Shown: piece after piece, positions 35,931 to 45,003 of the stretch | Position numbering within the stretch: the first letter of the stretch is position 1 | Layout: each line of letters opens with the position of its first letter | Source of the DNA: Terrabacter sp. 28 | GTDB taxonomy: Bacteria > Actinomycetota > Actinomycetes > Actinomycetales > Dermatophilaceae | Direction of reading: 5' to 3' | Assembly (NCBI GenBank): GCA_000955875.1 | Contig: JYOE01000013.1 | Span: forward strand, 124,001-188,000 | DNA length: 64,000 nucleotides | The notes under the pieces: generated by a model | What the model was told of the DNA's origin: nothing | The model's input: only the letters and a program-made list of their open reading frames with translations | Databases searched by the model: none | Position numbers and translations under genes: made by a program

Positions 35931-36851
35931 ATGCCCCCTCGCGAACGGGTCCCCGTCGACACCGACGTCCGATGGATCCACGGCGCCCCGTCCCCGCGGC
36001 GCCGCCACGACCCGCCGCTGCAGGTCCACGAGCTCTCACCCGGCACGTGCCTCATCCGCCAGAGCAAGGACCTCACCTTCGAGGCACCGTTCATCCTCCT
36101 GCTCCTCGGGACCGAGCGGGCGCTGCTGCTCGACACCGGTGCCGTGGACGGCACCGAGCTGCGGCGCACGGTCGACCGGCTCATCGAGGGCCACGCGCCC
36201 GCCGGAGCCCGCGACACGGCATACGGCCTCGTCGTCGCCCACACCCACGGGCACGGCGACCACGTCGCGGGCGACGCGGCGTTCGCCGACCGGCCCCGCA
36301 CGACCGTCGTCGGGCACGACGTCGCAGCCGTGCGCGCCCACTTCGGCTTCACCGACTGGCCGGCGGAGGTGGTCACGTTCGACCTGGGCGACCGGGTGCT
36401 CGAGGTGTTCGGCATCCCCGGCCACCACGCGGCCTCGATCGCCGTCCTCGACCCGACGACCGGCCTGCTGCACACCGGCGACACCGTCTACCCGGGGCGC
36501 ATCTACGTCGAGGACCCCGACGCCCTCCTCGACACCCTCGACCGCCTCGTCGCCTTCGCCCGCGATCGGGAGGTCACGCACGTGCTCGGCTGCCACGTCG
36601 AGATGACCGGCCGGCCGGGGCGTGACTACGCCCTCGGCTCCCGCTACCAGCCCGACGAACCGCCGCCCTTGATGACCGTCGCCCAGCTGGCGGCCGTCCG
36701 CGACGCCTTCCGGACCGTCGCCCACCGCCCGGGCATCCACCGGTTCGACGACGTCGTGTTCTGCATCGGGGAAGGTCCTCGGGTCGTCGTGCCGCTCCAG
36801 GCGCGCGCCCTGCTCGAGCGGGCGCGCTGGCTGCTGGGCCGGTCCCGTTGA
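35931..36851 (+). CDS. Metallo-beta-lactamase-fold hydrolase (306 aa)
   Basis: The zinc motif HTHGHGDH (104-111) is intact, and GIPGHHAASIAV, LHTGDTVYPGR and LGCHVEM supply the later His and Asp ligands. The fold covers glyoxalase II, lactonases and many others; the substrate is not predictable. ATG 35931 lies after CAGGAG at a slightly long distance. It is followed 43 bp later by ornithine carbamoyltransferase. Confidence 0.9.
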   Translation: MPPRERVPVDTDVRWIHGAPSPRRRHDPPLQVHELSPGTCLIRQSKDLTFEAPFILLLLGTERALLLDTGAVDGTELRRTVDRLIEGHAPAGARDTAYGLVVAHTHGHGDHVAGDAAFADRPRTTVVGHDVAAVRAHFGFTDWPAEVVTFDLGDRVLEVFGIPGHHAASIAVLDPTTGLLHTGDTVYPGRIYVEDPDALLDTLDRLVAFARDREVTHVLGCHVEMTGRPGRDYALGSRYQPDEPPPLMTVAQLAAVRDAFRTVAHRPGIHRFDDVVFCIGEGPRVVVPLQARALLERARWLLGRSR

Positions 36852-36894
36852 GACCGGATTGCCCCGCGCGCCCCGCGGCTGAAAGCATCGGCCG

Positions 36895-37914
36895 ATGACC
36901 GCCGTCACCGCCCTCTCGGGGCTGCACCGCCGCAACCTGCTCAAGGAGATCGACCTCACCGCCGACGAGTTCCGGGCACTGCTCGACCTCGCCGCCGAGC
37001 TGAAGGCAGCCAAGCGCGAGGGTCGCGAGCAGCGACGACTGGCCGGCAAGAACATCGCGCTCGTCTTCGAGAAGACCTCGACGCGCACCCGCTGCGCCTT
37101 CGAGGTGGCCGCCGCCGACCAGGGCGCCAGCACCACCTACCTCGACCCGAGCGGCTCGCAGATCGGCCACAAGGAGTCCGCCAAGGACACCGCCCGCGTG
37201 CTGGGGCGCTTCTACGACGGCATCCAGTACCGCGGCGCGGGCCACGACGTCGTCGAGACGCTCGGCGCCTTCGCCGGCGTCCCCGTCTGGAACGGCCTCA
37301 CCGACGACTGGCACCCCACGCAGTCGCTCTGCGACGCCCTGACGATGCGCGAGCACGCGGGCAAGCCCGACGACCAGATCGCCTACGCGTACGTCGGCGA
37401 CGCGCGCTTCAACATGGGCAACTCCCTCCTCGTCACGGGCGCGATCCTCGGCATGGACGTGCGCATCGTCGCGCCCCGGTCGCTGTGGCCCTCCGACGCC
37501 GTGGTCGCCATCGCGAGGAGGTATGCCGCCGAGTCGGGTGCGCGGGTCACCCTCACCGAGGACGTGGCCGAGGGCGTACGCGGCGTCGACTTCGTGCACA
37601 CCGACGTGTGGGTGTCGATGGGCGAGGCCAAGGAGGTCTGGGCCGAGCGCATCGGGACGCTCACCCCATACCAGGTGAACGCGGAAATGCTTGCGGCGAC
37701 AGGGAACCCGCGGGTGAAGTTCATGCACTGCCTGCCCGCCTTCCACGACCTCGAGACGAAGGTCGGGCAGGACGTGCACGAGCAGTTCGGCCTCAAGGAG
37801 CTCGAGGTGACCGACGACGTGTTCGAGTCCGACGCCTCGGTCGTCTTCGACCAGGCCGAGAACCGCATGCACACCATCAAGGCCCTCATGGTGGCGACCA
37901 TGACCCTGCTCTGA
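36895..37914 (+). CDS. Ornithine carbamoyltransferase (339 aa)
   Basis: Transfers a carbamoyl group between carbamoyl phosphate and ornithine/citrulline. STRTR (62-66) binds carbamoyl phosphate, HPTQ (140-143) the carbonyl, and FMHCLPAF carries the ornithine-site Cys. The length and the [17 protein letters not shown] segment resemble the E. coli ArgF/ArcB class. No other arginine genes are nearby, so anabolic (argF) or catabolic (arcB) use cannot be decided from context. Confidence 0.95.
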   Translation: MTAVTALSGLHRRNLLKEIDLTADEFRALLDLAAELKAAKREGREQRRLAGKNIALVFEKTSTRTRCAFEVAAADQGASTTYLDPSGSQIGHKESAKDTARVLGRFYDGIQYRGAGHDVVETLGAFAGVPVWNGLTDDWHPTQSLCDALTMREHAGKPDDQIAYAYVGDARFNMGNSLLVTGAILGMDVRIVAPRSLWPSDAVVAIARRYAAESGARVTLTEDVAEGVRGVDFVHTDVWVSMGEAKEVWAERIGTLTPYQVNAEMLAATGNPRVKFMHCLPAFHDLETKVGQDVHEQFGLKELEVTDDVFESDASVVFDQAENRMHTIKALMVATMTLL

Positions 37915-37974
37915 CGGAAGGCGTTCACCCGGCCACCCCCTCCCCGTTCACCCGCGTGCGGCAGAACTGGGTGC

Positions 37975-39015
37975 ATGCGCATCCTTCGCACCTCTGCCCT
38001 CGCGGCCACGGCTGCCGCTCTTCTCACCCTGCCGGCGCTGGCTGCGGGCACCGCGGCCGCGGCCGAGGCGCCCGGTCAGGCCAGGGAGGGGCACTTCGCG
38101 TTCGCCGTCATCGGCGACGTGCCCTACGGCGCAGCCGAGGTGGCAGCGTTCCCGTCGAAGGTCGACCGGATCAACGCCGAGCCCGAGTTGGGCTTCGCGG
38201 TCCACGTCGGCGACATCAAGAACGGCTCGTCGCCGTGCACCGACGAGTACAACGCGATGATCCGGGCCCAGTTCGACCGGTTCGTCGCACCCCTGGTCTA
38301 CGCGCCCGGTGACAACGAGTGGGCCGACTGCCATCGTCCGGCCGCCGGCCGCTACCACCCGCTCGAGCGGCTCCAGGCCGTGCGCAGCACCTTCTTCGCC
38401 TCTCCCGGGCAGACCCTCGGCTCCAGGCCGATGAAGGTGGAATCTCAAGCAGCTCAAGGCTTTCCGGAGAACGTGTCCTTCCGGCGCCAAGGCCTGTCGA
38501 TCGCGGCACTGCACGTCGTGGGCAGCAACAACGACCTCGTGCCGTGGTCCGGCATCGGCGAGACCAGCCCGACACCCGATCAGGTCGCCGAGGAACGCTC
38601 CCGCATGGACGCGTCGATCGACCTCGTGCGCTCGACCTTCGCGGCTGCCCGGCAGAAGCACGACCGGGCGGTCGTGCTCTTCCAGCAGGCCGACATGTTC
38701 GACCCGACCTTCACTCCGACTCCCGAGGGCAGCTCCGCGTTCAACCGGCTCGTGCAGGCGATCGTCGACGAGTCCGGGCGGTTCGACGGCGAGGTCTACC
38801 TCTTTGATGGCGACAGCCACCGCTACAACGTCGACCAGCCCCTCGCCTCAGGCTCGCCGTGGCTCACCTTCTACGGCGTGCGTGGCTCGGCCGACAACCT
38901 GACGCGGGTCACCGTCGACGGCGAGGCCAACGCGACGAACTTCCTCGAGGTCACCGTGAACCGGCCCGGGGCCGAGCGGACCCTCTCCTGGAAGCGAATC
39001 CCCTACGCCCCCTGA
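37975..39015 (+). CDS. Secreted metallophosphoesterase-like protein (346 aa)
   Basis: A signal peptide (residues 1-31, ending AAAAEA) precedes a calcineurin-like core: VIGDVPYG (Asp48), VHVGDIKNG (Asp80) and YAPGDNEW (Asp113/Asn114). The His normally found in the first motif (GDxH) is absent, replaced by Tyr, so metal binding may be altered. The C-terminal DGDSHRYNVDQP supplies a late His. It probably hydrolyses an extracellular phosphoester; substrate unknown. Confidence 0.88.
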   Translation: MRILRTSALAATAAALLTLPALAAGTAAAAEAPGQAREGHFAFAVIGDVPYGAAEVAAFPSKVDRINAEPELGFAVHVGDIKNGSSPCTDEYNAMIRAQFDRFVAPLVYAPGDNEWADCHRPAAGRYHPLERLQAVRSTFFASPGQTLGSRPMKVESQAAQGFPENVSFRRQGLSIAALHVVGSNNDLVPWSGIGETSPTPDQVAEERSRMDASIDLVRSTFAAARQKHDRAVVLFQQADMFDPTFTPTPEGSSAFNRLVQAIVDESGRFDGEVYLFDGDSHRYNVDQPLASGSPWLTFYGVRGSADNLTRVTVDGEANATNFLEVTVNRPGAERTLSWKRIPYAP

Positions 39016-39043
39016 AGTGCCCATCCCCTCCTCCGCCCAACCG

Positions 39044-39610
39044 TCAGGGCTCGACGGTGACGGTTGGGCACTGGCGCAGCGTCTGCGTCGGTTCGGCCTC
39101 GACCGGCACCTTGCCGAAGGACTTCCACGCCTGACCCACGACCAGGTCGACGGTGTCACCCTTGCGCTTGTCGTTGACGAAGACGCCGCCGGGCACGTGG
39201 GCTCTGACCAGTCGCGCCGACGCCGCCCCCTCGGGGCCGTAGCGGATCTGGGCGACCTGCTTGACCGTGGCCTTCTTCGGGTCGTTGGCCACGGCCTTGA
39301 CCTTGAAGCCACGGTCGGCGGCAGCATTGGCCACGGTCCGCGCCAGTCCGGCACGGTTCGTCGAGTTGTAGACGTTGAGACTGACGTCGAGCGGCCTGAG
39401 CGGCTGCTGCGGCGGCACCGTCGTGCACGGGCCGGGTTTGGGCGTGGTGTCGCGGAAGTAGGTGGAGGCGTAGTAGAACGCCCCCGCCATGCTGAGCAGG
39501 ACGAGCGCGATGACGATCGCCGACCGGCGCTGCCGGCGCACGTGGTACGTGCGGTCAGCGTCCTGGCCGGCGTCCCTGGCCGCGTCCGGCATCCGCCCTC
39601 CTTCGCTCAT
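39044..39610 (-). CDS. LytR C-terminal domain membrane protein (188 aa)
   Basis: A cytosolic basic N-terminus (~30 residues), one helix (IVIALVLLSMAGAFYYAS) and an extracellular LytR_C domain (about residues 75-165) with the recurrent SLNVYNSTNRAGLARTVANAAADRGFKV. LytR_C domains occur at the ends of cell-wall glycopolymer ligases and as stand-alone wall proteins; the exact role is unknown. ATG 39610. It lies 24 bp downstream of the VapB-like gene, likely one operon. Confidence 0.92.
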   Translation of the reverse strand: MSEGGRMPDAARDAGQDADRTYHVRRQRRSAIVIALVLLSMAGAFYYASTYFRDTTPKPGPCTTVPPQQPLRPLDVSLNVYNSTNRAGLARTVANAAADRGFKVKAVANDPKKATVKQVAQIRYGPEGAASARLVRAHVPGGVFVNDKRKGDTVDLVVGQAWKSFGKVPVEAEPTQTLRQCPTVTVEP

Positions 39611-39634
39611 CGGCGCCCCCGTCGAGCGGCCGTG

Positions 39635-39931
39635 TCAGGAGAGTACGAGGACTCGGGCGTGGAGGACAGGTCTCTGCTGCAGCGCGGCGCGCAAGGCTCG
39701 ATGGAGGCCGTCCTCGAGGTAGAGCTGGCCCTCCCACTCGACGCAGTGCGGGAACAGGTCGCCGTAGAACGTCGAGTCGTCGGCGAGGAGGTTGCGCAGG
39801 TCGAGCGTGCTCTTCGTGGTGATGAGCTCGCCGAGCTGCACCACCCGGGGTGGGACGTTCGACCAGTCCTTGGTCGTCTCGAATCCGTGGTCGGGGTACG
39901 GTCGGGAGTCGCCGACGGCCTTGAAAATCAC
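39635..39931 (-). CDS. VapB-like small protein (98 aa)
   Basis: The frame from GTG 39931 encodes a conserved actinobacterial protein beginning VIFKAVGDSRPYPDHG and ending ALRAALQQRPVLHARVLVL, with DLFPHCVEWEGQLYLEDGLHRA in the middle. It is often labelled a VapB-family antitoxin, but no VapC-type PIN toxin lies beside it, and it is stably linked to LytR_C and the HerA-like ATPase. The antitoxin label is therefore doubtful. Longer in-frame codons upstream overlap the divergent ATPase and are not used. Confidence 0.75.
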   Translation of the reverse strand: MIFKAVGDSRPYPDHGFETTKDWSNVPPRVVQLGELITTKSTLDLRNLLADDSTFYGDLFPHCVEWEGQLYLEDGLHRALRAALQQRPVLHARVLVLS

Positions 39932-39982
39932 CGGGTCAGCATAGACATCGAAGATGTCAGGGTGACGGCTAGAGTTCGACAG

Positions 39983-41560
39983 GTGACCCAGACACCGGCC
40001 TCGGAGTCCACCGACAGCAGCCAGCTCGACGAGATCCGCGCGGGGTACGCGTTCGAGGGCGGGGTGCTCAAGCTGGGGGCCGCGGTCGTCGACGGGCAGG
40101 CCCACGCCGACGCGCCGGTGCAGATCCCGCTCAGCGTGCTCAACCGGCACGGGCTCGTCGCCGGCGCCACAGGCACCGGCAAGACGAAGACGCTCCAGCT
40201 GATGGCCGAGCAGCTCGCCGACCAGGGTGTCCCGGTCTTCCTCGCGGACATGAAGGGCGACCTGTCGGGCCTCGCCACGCCCGGTGAGGGAGGCGACAAG
40301 ATCACGGCCCGCGCGACGGACGTCGGCATGCCGTGGGCCGCGACGGCATACCCGACCGAGTTCTACACGCTCGGCGGCAAGGGCAGCGGCATCGCCATCC
40401 GCGCCACCATCACCGGCTTCGGCCCGACCCTGCTCAGCAAGGTGCTCGGTCTCAACGACACGCAGGAGAGCAGCCTCGGGCTGATCTTCCACTACGCCGA
40501 CAAGAACGGCCTGGCGCTGCTCGACCTCAAGGACCTCCGCGCCGTCATCAGCCACCTCACCTCCGACGAGGGCAAGGCCGACCTCAAGGAGCTCGGCGGC
40601 CTCTCGAGCGCGACGGCCGGCGTCATCCTGCGCAACCTCATCACCTTCGAGGACCAGGGCGCGGGCGCCTTCTTCGGTGAGCCCGAGTTCGAGACGAGCG
40701 ACCTGCTGCGCACCGCCCCCGACGGCAAGGGGATCATCTCCTGCCTCGAGCTGCCGCAGGTGCAGGACCGTCCGCAGCTGTTCTCGACGTTCCTCATGTG
40801 GCTGCTCGCCGACCTCTTCCACGACCTGCCCGAGGAAGGCGACGTCGACAAGCCGAAGCTCGTCTTCTTCTTCGACGAGGCGCACCTGCTCTTCAACGAC
40901 GCGAGTAAGGCGTTCCTCGACGCGATCGAGCAGACCGTGCGCCTCATCCGCTCCAAGGGCATCGGCGTCTTCTTCGTCACCCAGTCGCCCAAGGACGTGC
41001 CGTCCGGCGTGCTCGCGCAGCTCGGCAACCGCGTGCAGCACGCCCTGCGGGCCTTCACGCCGGACGACGCCAAGGCGCTCAAGCAGGCCATCGCGACCTA
41101 CCCGCACACGGCATACGACATGGAGAAGCTCCTGACGAGCCTCGGCATCGGCGAGGCCGTCGTCACGGTGCTCTCCGACAAGGGTGTGCCGACGCCGGTC
41201 GCGTGGACGCGGATGAAGGCGCCCAACTCGCTCATGGACCCCTCGCCGCAGGCGACCATGGACGCCGTCATCAACGCCTCGCAGCTCAAGACGAAGTATG
41301 CCGCCGTCGTCGACCGCGAGTCCGCGTACGAGCTGCTCGCCAAGCGTCTCCAGGCGGCGCCCGCTCCCCAGCAGGCCGCGCCGGCGCCCGCTCAGGCCCC
41401 GGCTCCCGCTCCCGCGCCGAGGCAGCGCACCCCCAAGGAGGAGCCCAGCCTCATCCAGCAGGTCACCGGCAGCTCGGCGTTCAGGTCGATGCTCCGCTCG
41501 GCCGGCACCGTCATCGGCCGCGAGATCACCCGCAGCATCTTCGGCACCCGCCGCCGCTGA
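39983..41560 (+). CDS. DUF853 / HerA-like helicase ATPase (525 aa)
   Basis: Walker A GATGTGKTKT (61-70) and Walker B KLVFFFDEAHLLF (near 292-304) define a HerA/FtsK-like motor, the YjgR family. DUF853 members are annotated as helicases but their physiological role is not established. GTG 39983 is used; a GTG seven codons upstream (39962) is possible, and neither has a Shine-Dalgarno, which suggests a leaderless message. The C-terminus has a Pro/Ala-rich tether and a short conserved end. It is divergent from the VapB-like gene. Confidence 0.92.
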   Translation: MTQTPASESTDSSQLDEIRAGYAFEGGVLKLGAAVVDGQAHADAPVQIPLSVLNRHGLVAGATGTGKTKTLQLMAEQLADQGVPVFLADMKGDLSGLATPGEGGDKITARATDVGMPWAATAYPTEFYTLGGKGSGIAIRATITGFGPTLLSKVLGLNDTQESSLGLIFHYADKNGLALLDLKDLRAVISHLTSDEGKADLKELGGLSSATAGVILRNLITFEDQGAGAFFGEPEFETSDLLRTAPDGKGIISCLELPQVQDRPQLFSTFLMWLLADLFHDLPEEGDVDKPKLVFFFDEAHLLFNDASKAFLDAIEQTVRLIRSKGIGVFFVTQSPKDVPSGVLAQLGNRVQHALRAFTPDDAKALKQAIATYPHTAYDMEKLLTSLGIGEAVVTVLSDKGVPTPVAWTRMKAPNSLMDPSPQATMDAVINASQLKTKYAAVVDRESAYELLAKRLQAAPAPQQAAPAPAQAPAPAPAPRQRTPKEEPSLIQQVTGSSAFRSMLRSAGTVIGREITRSIFGTRRR

Positions 41561-41658
41561 GCGGGGGCCCCACGGGGCCGCCGCTGTGCGCGGTCGCGGC
41601 ACGTCTGCGTCGGCGCACGGGCCGCTGGTGACCGTGAGCGCGCACGCTGCGGTGCGGG

Positions 41659-42495
41659 CTACAGGTCGAGCTCGATGTCGTCGAGGTCGCCGTCGACGTC
41701 GGCGAAGTAGCTGATGACGCGGATGTCGGGCTCGTCGGCGACCGAGAGCACGAGCTGTCGCAGCTGGATGACCTGACCGGTGTCGAGGCGAATCCGCTTG
41801 GTGCGGCCGCGAGTCGGGTCGGTGTCGTGGCGCTCCCACCACTCGACGGTGGCCGGGTTGGCCTTGAAGACCTCGTCGAGCACGCGCTTGAACGAGGGGT
41901 CGTCGGGGTGACGGGCGTACGCCTCGCGGAAGAGCGCCAGCTGGTCGGCGGCCTCCTGCTCCCAGTCGACGAAGAGGCTGCGCGCCGCCGGGTCGCAGCA
42001 GTAGAACCACAGCAGGTTGCGCTCGCGCTTGCTCCGCTTGCTCTCCCAGTCGGTGAAGAGCTGGCAGGCCGTGTGGTTGGCGCCGAGCACGTCCCAGCGG
42101 GCGCCGACGACGTATGCCGGGTTGGGGTCGATCGAGTCGAGCAGCTCCTCGAGCTCCTCGGTGAGCTCCTCAGGCGCCTGGGGTCGGCGCGACGGGGTGC
42201 CGGAGGCGAGGGCGTGCAGGTGGGAGCGTCCGTCGGTGGTGAGCTTGAGCGCGCGGGCGAGACCGTCGATGACGCTCTTGCTCGGGCGCAGGTCGCGGCC
42301 CCGCTCGATGAGGTCGTAGTACGCGACGGAGATGTTCGCGAGCTCGGCCACCTCGGTGCGGCTGAGCCCCACCCGACGGCGTCCCTTGGCACGCTTGATA
42401 CCGACGTCCTCGGGCGCCAGCTCCTTGCGGCGAGCGCGCAGGAACTCGCCCAGGGGTGACGGGGTGCGCACGCTCAGGGGGACGTCCGTGGTCAT
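41659..42495 (-). CDS. XRE/MmyB-like transcriptional regulator (278 aa)
   Basis: An N-terminal helix-turn-helix (GLSRTEVAELANISVAYYDLIERGR, about residues 42-66) is joined to a MmyB-like ligand-binding domain with NPAYVVGARWDVLGANHTACQLF and NLLWFYCCDP. MmyB relatives bind fatty-acid-like ligands and usually control a divergent short-chain dehydrogenase; none is adjacent here. ATG 42495 is preferred over 42504 because GGCAGG is well spaced only for it. Confidence 0.93.
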   Translation of the reverse strand: MTTDVPLSVRTPSPLGEFLRARRKELAPEDVGIKRAKGRRRVGLSRTEVAELANISVAYYDLIERGRDLRPSKSVIDGLARALKLTTDGRSHLHALASGTPSRRPQAPEELTEELEELLDSIDPNPAYVVGARWDVLGANHTACQLFTDWESKRSKRERNLLWFYCCDPAARSLFVDWEQEAADQLALFREAYARHPDDPSFKRVLDEVFKANPATVEWWERHDTDPTRGRTKRIRLDTGQVIQLRQLVLSVADEPDIRVISYFADVDGDLDDIELDL

Positions 42496-42560
42496 GGCGG
42501 CCATCCTGCCAGTGGGGCGGGTGATCGGGGACCGGACGCCGGTGCCGCGTCGGGCGGGCT

Positions 42561-42616
42561 GCGGACGGCAGACGGCAGACGGCAGACGGCAGACGGCAGA
42601 CGGCGGACGGCGGACG
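42561..42616. repeat. Heptanucleotide tandem repeat, eight copies
   Basis: Eight head-to-tail 7-bp units: one GCGGACG, five GCAGACG, two GCGGACG. It is intergenic, 66 bp upstream of the MmyB-type start. It looks slippage-prone, and could vary the spacing of upstream promoter elements. Confidence 0.95.
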
Positions 42617-42621
42617 CGAGC

Positions 42622-42654
42622 AGGGCTGCCGGTCCGTGACGGACCGACAGCCCT
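42622..42654. terminator. Hairpin downstream of phoX
   Basis: AGGGCTG-C-CGGTCCG pairs with CGGACCG-A-CAGCCCT around a TGA loop (one mismatch), 38 bases after the phoX stop on the minus strand. No T-run follows. It is the likely end of the phoX transcript. Confidence 0.6.
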
Positions 42655-42692
42655 CCCCCGCGCTCGGGTGCCGGGTCAGACCCTCCGGGGAC

Positions 42693-44108
42693 TCAGGCCC
42701 TCGCGTTGCTCGGGCGCGCCCACGGACCGGTGATGGCGAAGACGTAGCCGGGTGACTGGATGTTCGCGAAGAGCACCCGTCCGTCGGCGCTGAAGGCCGG
42801 CCCGGTGAACTCGCTGCCGTTGAGCTCGTTGCGCGCCAGCGGGTACGACTTGCCCTCGTCGGTCACCCCGACGAGGTGCTGGATGCCCTCACCGTCCTCG
42901 GCGAGGATGATGCCGCCGTAGGGCGAGAGGGTCATGTTGTCGGGGCCGTCGTAGTTGTCGGTGTCGACGTCGGGGTCGGGGTTCACCGCGAAGATCGTCT
43001 TCAGCGTGACGGTCTCGGTCTTCGGGTCGTAGAACCAGACCTGGCCGTCGTGCTCGTTCGTGCTGCCGTCGCTGTTGCGGGCGAAGCTGGCGACGAAGTA
43101 CGCGCCACCGTCGCCCCACCAGGCACCCTCGAGCTTGCGGCTGCGGGTGATCTCGTCGTCGGCGAACTGCTTGCGCACCGAGGTCGTGCGCGCGTCGCGG
43201 TCGGGGACGGGCTTCCACACGACGCTGTAGCGGGTGCCGGCCTGCGTCGCGAGCGACAGGTCGGGGATGTGCCGGTCACCGCGGTAGCAGCTCATGGCCT
43301 CGAGCTGACCGGCGGTGTCGCCGCCCTCGGAGAGGGCGAGCTCCCGAAGCGCGTTCTTGCCACCGACGAAACCTGCGGGCGGCGTCCAGCGGAGGTAGAG
43401 GCCGTTGGGGCCGCCGGCGTCCTCCGTCTCGTAGATCGCGCTGGTCTGGGGGTCGACGGCGACGGCCTCGTGCGAGAAGCGGCCCAGGAACTTGAGCGGG
43501 ACCGGGCTCTTGCCGACGTTCGCCTCCTGGCTGCTCGGGTCGACCTCGAAGACGTAGCCGTGGTCCTTGCGGTAGCGGCCGCCGGCGCGCTGCTCGGTCT
43601 CCTCGCACGTCAGCCACGTGCCCCACGGGGTCTCGCCGCCGGCGCAGTTGTTGTGGGTGCCGGCAACGCTCGTGTACTCGCGTACGCGGTTGCCGTCGGC
43701 GTCGACGTCGATGTTGGACGTGCCGCCGCGGGCGCCTTCGTCGTAGGTGAGGCCGGCGAGGACCGGGACCGGGAAGGGCTCGCTGCCGCCGATCTCGTGG
43801 TTGTTGACGAGCGTGGAACCAGTGCCGCGTGCGAAGACGCCGGTGCCGTCCGGGTCGCTCGCGGCCGGGATGCCGTCGGCGGTGGGCGTCACGCCGCTCT
43901 GGGTGACGATCTTGTAGGAGAAGCCCGCCGGCAGGGCGAGCAGGCCCTTGGGGTCGGGCACGAGCGGGCCGTAGCCGACCGACGAGCGCGGCGCCGCGAG
44001 GGCGCTGCCGCCACCGGCGAGGACGTCGATGCTGCCGGTGATCGCGATGCCGAGGCCAGTGGCGGCGGCACCGCCCAGGAAGCCGCGGCGGTTGAGGGAG
44101 GAGGTCAT
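42693..44108 (-). CDS. PhoX-family alkaline phosphatase, Tat-exported (471 aa)
   Basis: A twin-arginine signal (SLNRRGFLGGAAATG, R7-R8) shows export of a folded, cofactor-bearing protein. The mature part is a PhoX-type beta-propeller with THNNCAGGETPWGTWLTCEE, GRFSHEAVAVDP, EDAGGPNGLYLRW and DGPDNMTLSPYGGIILAEDG. PhoX uses a Ca/Fe cluster whose ligands include the Cys in the first motif. It releases phosphate from organic phosphoesters outside the cell. ATG 44108. No Pho-box is recognised with confidence upstream. Confidence 0.92.
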   Translation of the reverse strand: MTSSLNRRGFLGGAAATGLGIAITGSIDVLAGGGSALAAPRSSVGYGPLVPDPKGLLALPAGFSYKIVTQSGVTPTADGIPAASDPDGTGVFARGTGSTLVNNHEIGGSEPFPVPVLAGLTYDEGARGGTSNIDVDADGNRVREYTSVAGTHNNCAGGETPWGTWLTCEETEQRAGGRYRKDHGYVFEVDPSSQEANVGKSPVPLKFLGRFSHEAVAVDPQTSAIYETEDAGGPNGLYLRWTPPAGFVGGKNALRELALSEGGDTAGQLEAMSCYRGDRHIPDLSLATQAGTRYSVVWKPVPDRDARTTSVRKQFADDEITRSRKLEGAWWGDGGAYFVASFARNSDGSTNEHDGQVWFYDPKTETVTLKTIFAVNPDPDVDTDNYDGPDNMTLSPYGGIILAEDGEGIQHLVGVTDEGKSYPLARNELNGSEFTGPAFSADGRVLFANIQSPGYVFAITGPWARPSNARA

Positions 44109-44243
44109 GGGGCGCGCCTTTCAGACGTTCGATGGTCGAGCCCCAGTCCATGCTGGATCGCTTCACGTCGCGCCAACTCCGGATGGCGGGCCGGTGAACG
44201 ATTCGCGGCCTACGACCTGGCCGCCCGGCCGGGCGCGGGGTAA

Positions 44244-44257
44244 GTTGATGACTCAAC
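44244..44257. promoter_or_regulatory. Short inverted repeat before the NAD-binding gene
   Basis: GTTGA-TGAC-TCAAC is a 5-bp inverted repeat 26 bases before ATG 44284, in an otherwise AT-richer leader. It resembles MarR/HxlR-type half-sites, but is too short for certainty. Confidence 0.35.
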
Positions 44258-44283
44258 CATCTTTGTCGAGCATGGAGGTCCTG

Positions 44284-44922
44284 ATGGCAACGGTCGTCGT
44301 TTTCGGGGGCACGGGCTACACGGGCGGCAACGTCGTCCGCGAGGCATCGGCACGCGGTCACCGGGTCGTGTCGGTGAGCCGGTCGGAGCCGAAGGACCCG
44401 GTCGAGGGCGTCCACTACGAGACCGGTCCCGTCGAGCAGGTCGCGGGTCAGGTGATCCCCGGGGCCGACGCGGTCGTGGCGGCGCTGTCGCCGCGCGGTG
44501 ACATGTCCGGGCGTCTCGTGGACGTCTACCGCGAACTGGCCCAGCAGTCTGCCGCGGCGGGTGCCCGGTACATCCAGGTCGGCGGGTACAGCTCTCTGCG
44601 CCCCGAGCCGGGGGCGCCGCGCTTCGTGGACGGAGAGATCCCGGAGCAGTTCCGCGACGAGGCACTCGAAGGGGAGGCGACCCGCGTCCTGCTCGCCGAG
44701 GAAGCCCCCGAAGGTCTCGACTGGGTCTTCGTCAGCCCCGCCGCCGGGTACGGCGCCTGGGCAGCCGGTGAGCGGACCGACCGCTACAGGGTCGGCGACG
44801 ACGTCGCGCTCGTCGACGAGGACGGCGGCTCGAACATCTCCGGAGCGGACTTCGCTGCGGCGATCGTCGACGAGATCGACCGCCCGACCCGGCACCGTGC
44901 GCACATGAGCGTCGCCTACTGA
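44284..44922 (+). CDS. NAD(P)-binding SDR/NmrA-like protein (212 aa)
   Basis: ATG 44284 follows GGAGG at the ideal distance. The N-terminus MATVVVFGGTGYTGG (G8-x-x-G11-x-x-G14) binds the dinucleotide. The body matches the YwnB/NmrA-like atypical SDR group (GARYIQVGGYSSL, LDWVFVSPAAGYG). These are often redox or flavin reductases. Substrate unknown; monocistronic. Confidence 0.9.
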   Translation: MATVVVFGGTGYTGGNVVREASARGHRVVSVSRSEPKDPVEGVHYETGPVEQVAGQVIPGADAVVAALSPRGDMSGRLVDVYRELAQQSAAAGARYIQVGGYSSLRPEPGAPRFVDGEIPEQFRDEALEGEATRVLLAEEAPEGLDWVFVSPAAGYGAWAAGERTDRYRVGDDVALVDEDGGSNISGADFAAAIVDEIDRPTRHRAHMSVAY

Positions 44923-45003
44923 TCGCAGCCATCGGCCCCCGACCAGCAGCGTGCTCGCAGTCAGCGGGTTCGCCTGTGCCAGTGGACCACCCGGATGCTG
45001 CAG

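Noticed and set aside
39932..42010. Long upstream extension of the VapB-like frame
   Set aside because: It runs antisense through the HerA-like ATPase and is Arg-rich shadow sequence.
42561..42616. Possible CRISPR-like array
   Set aside because: Units are 7 bp, directly adjacent, without spacers; a simple tandem repeat.
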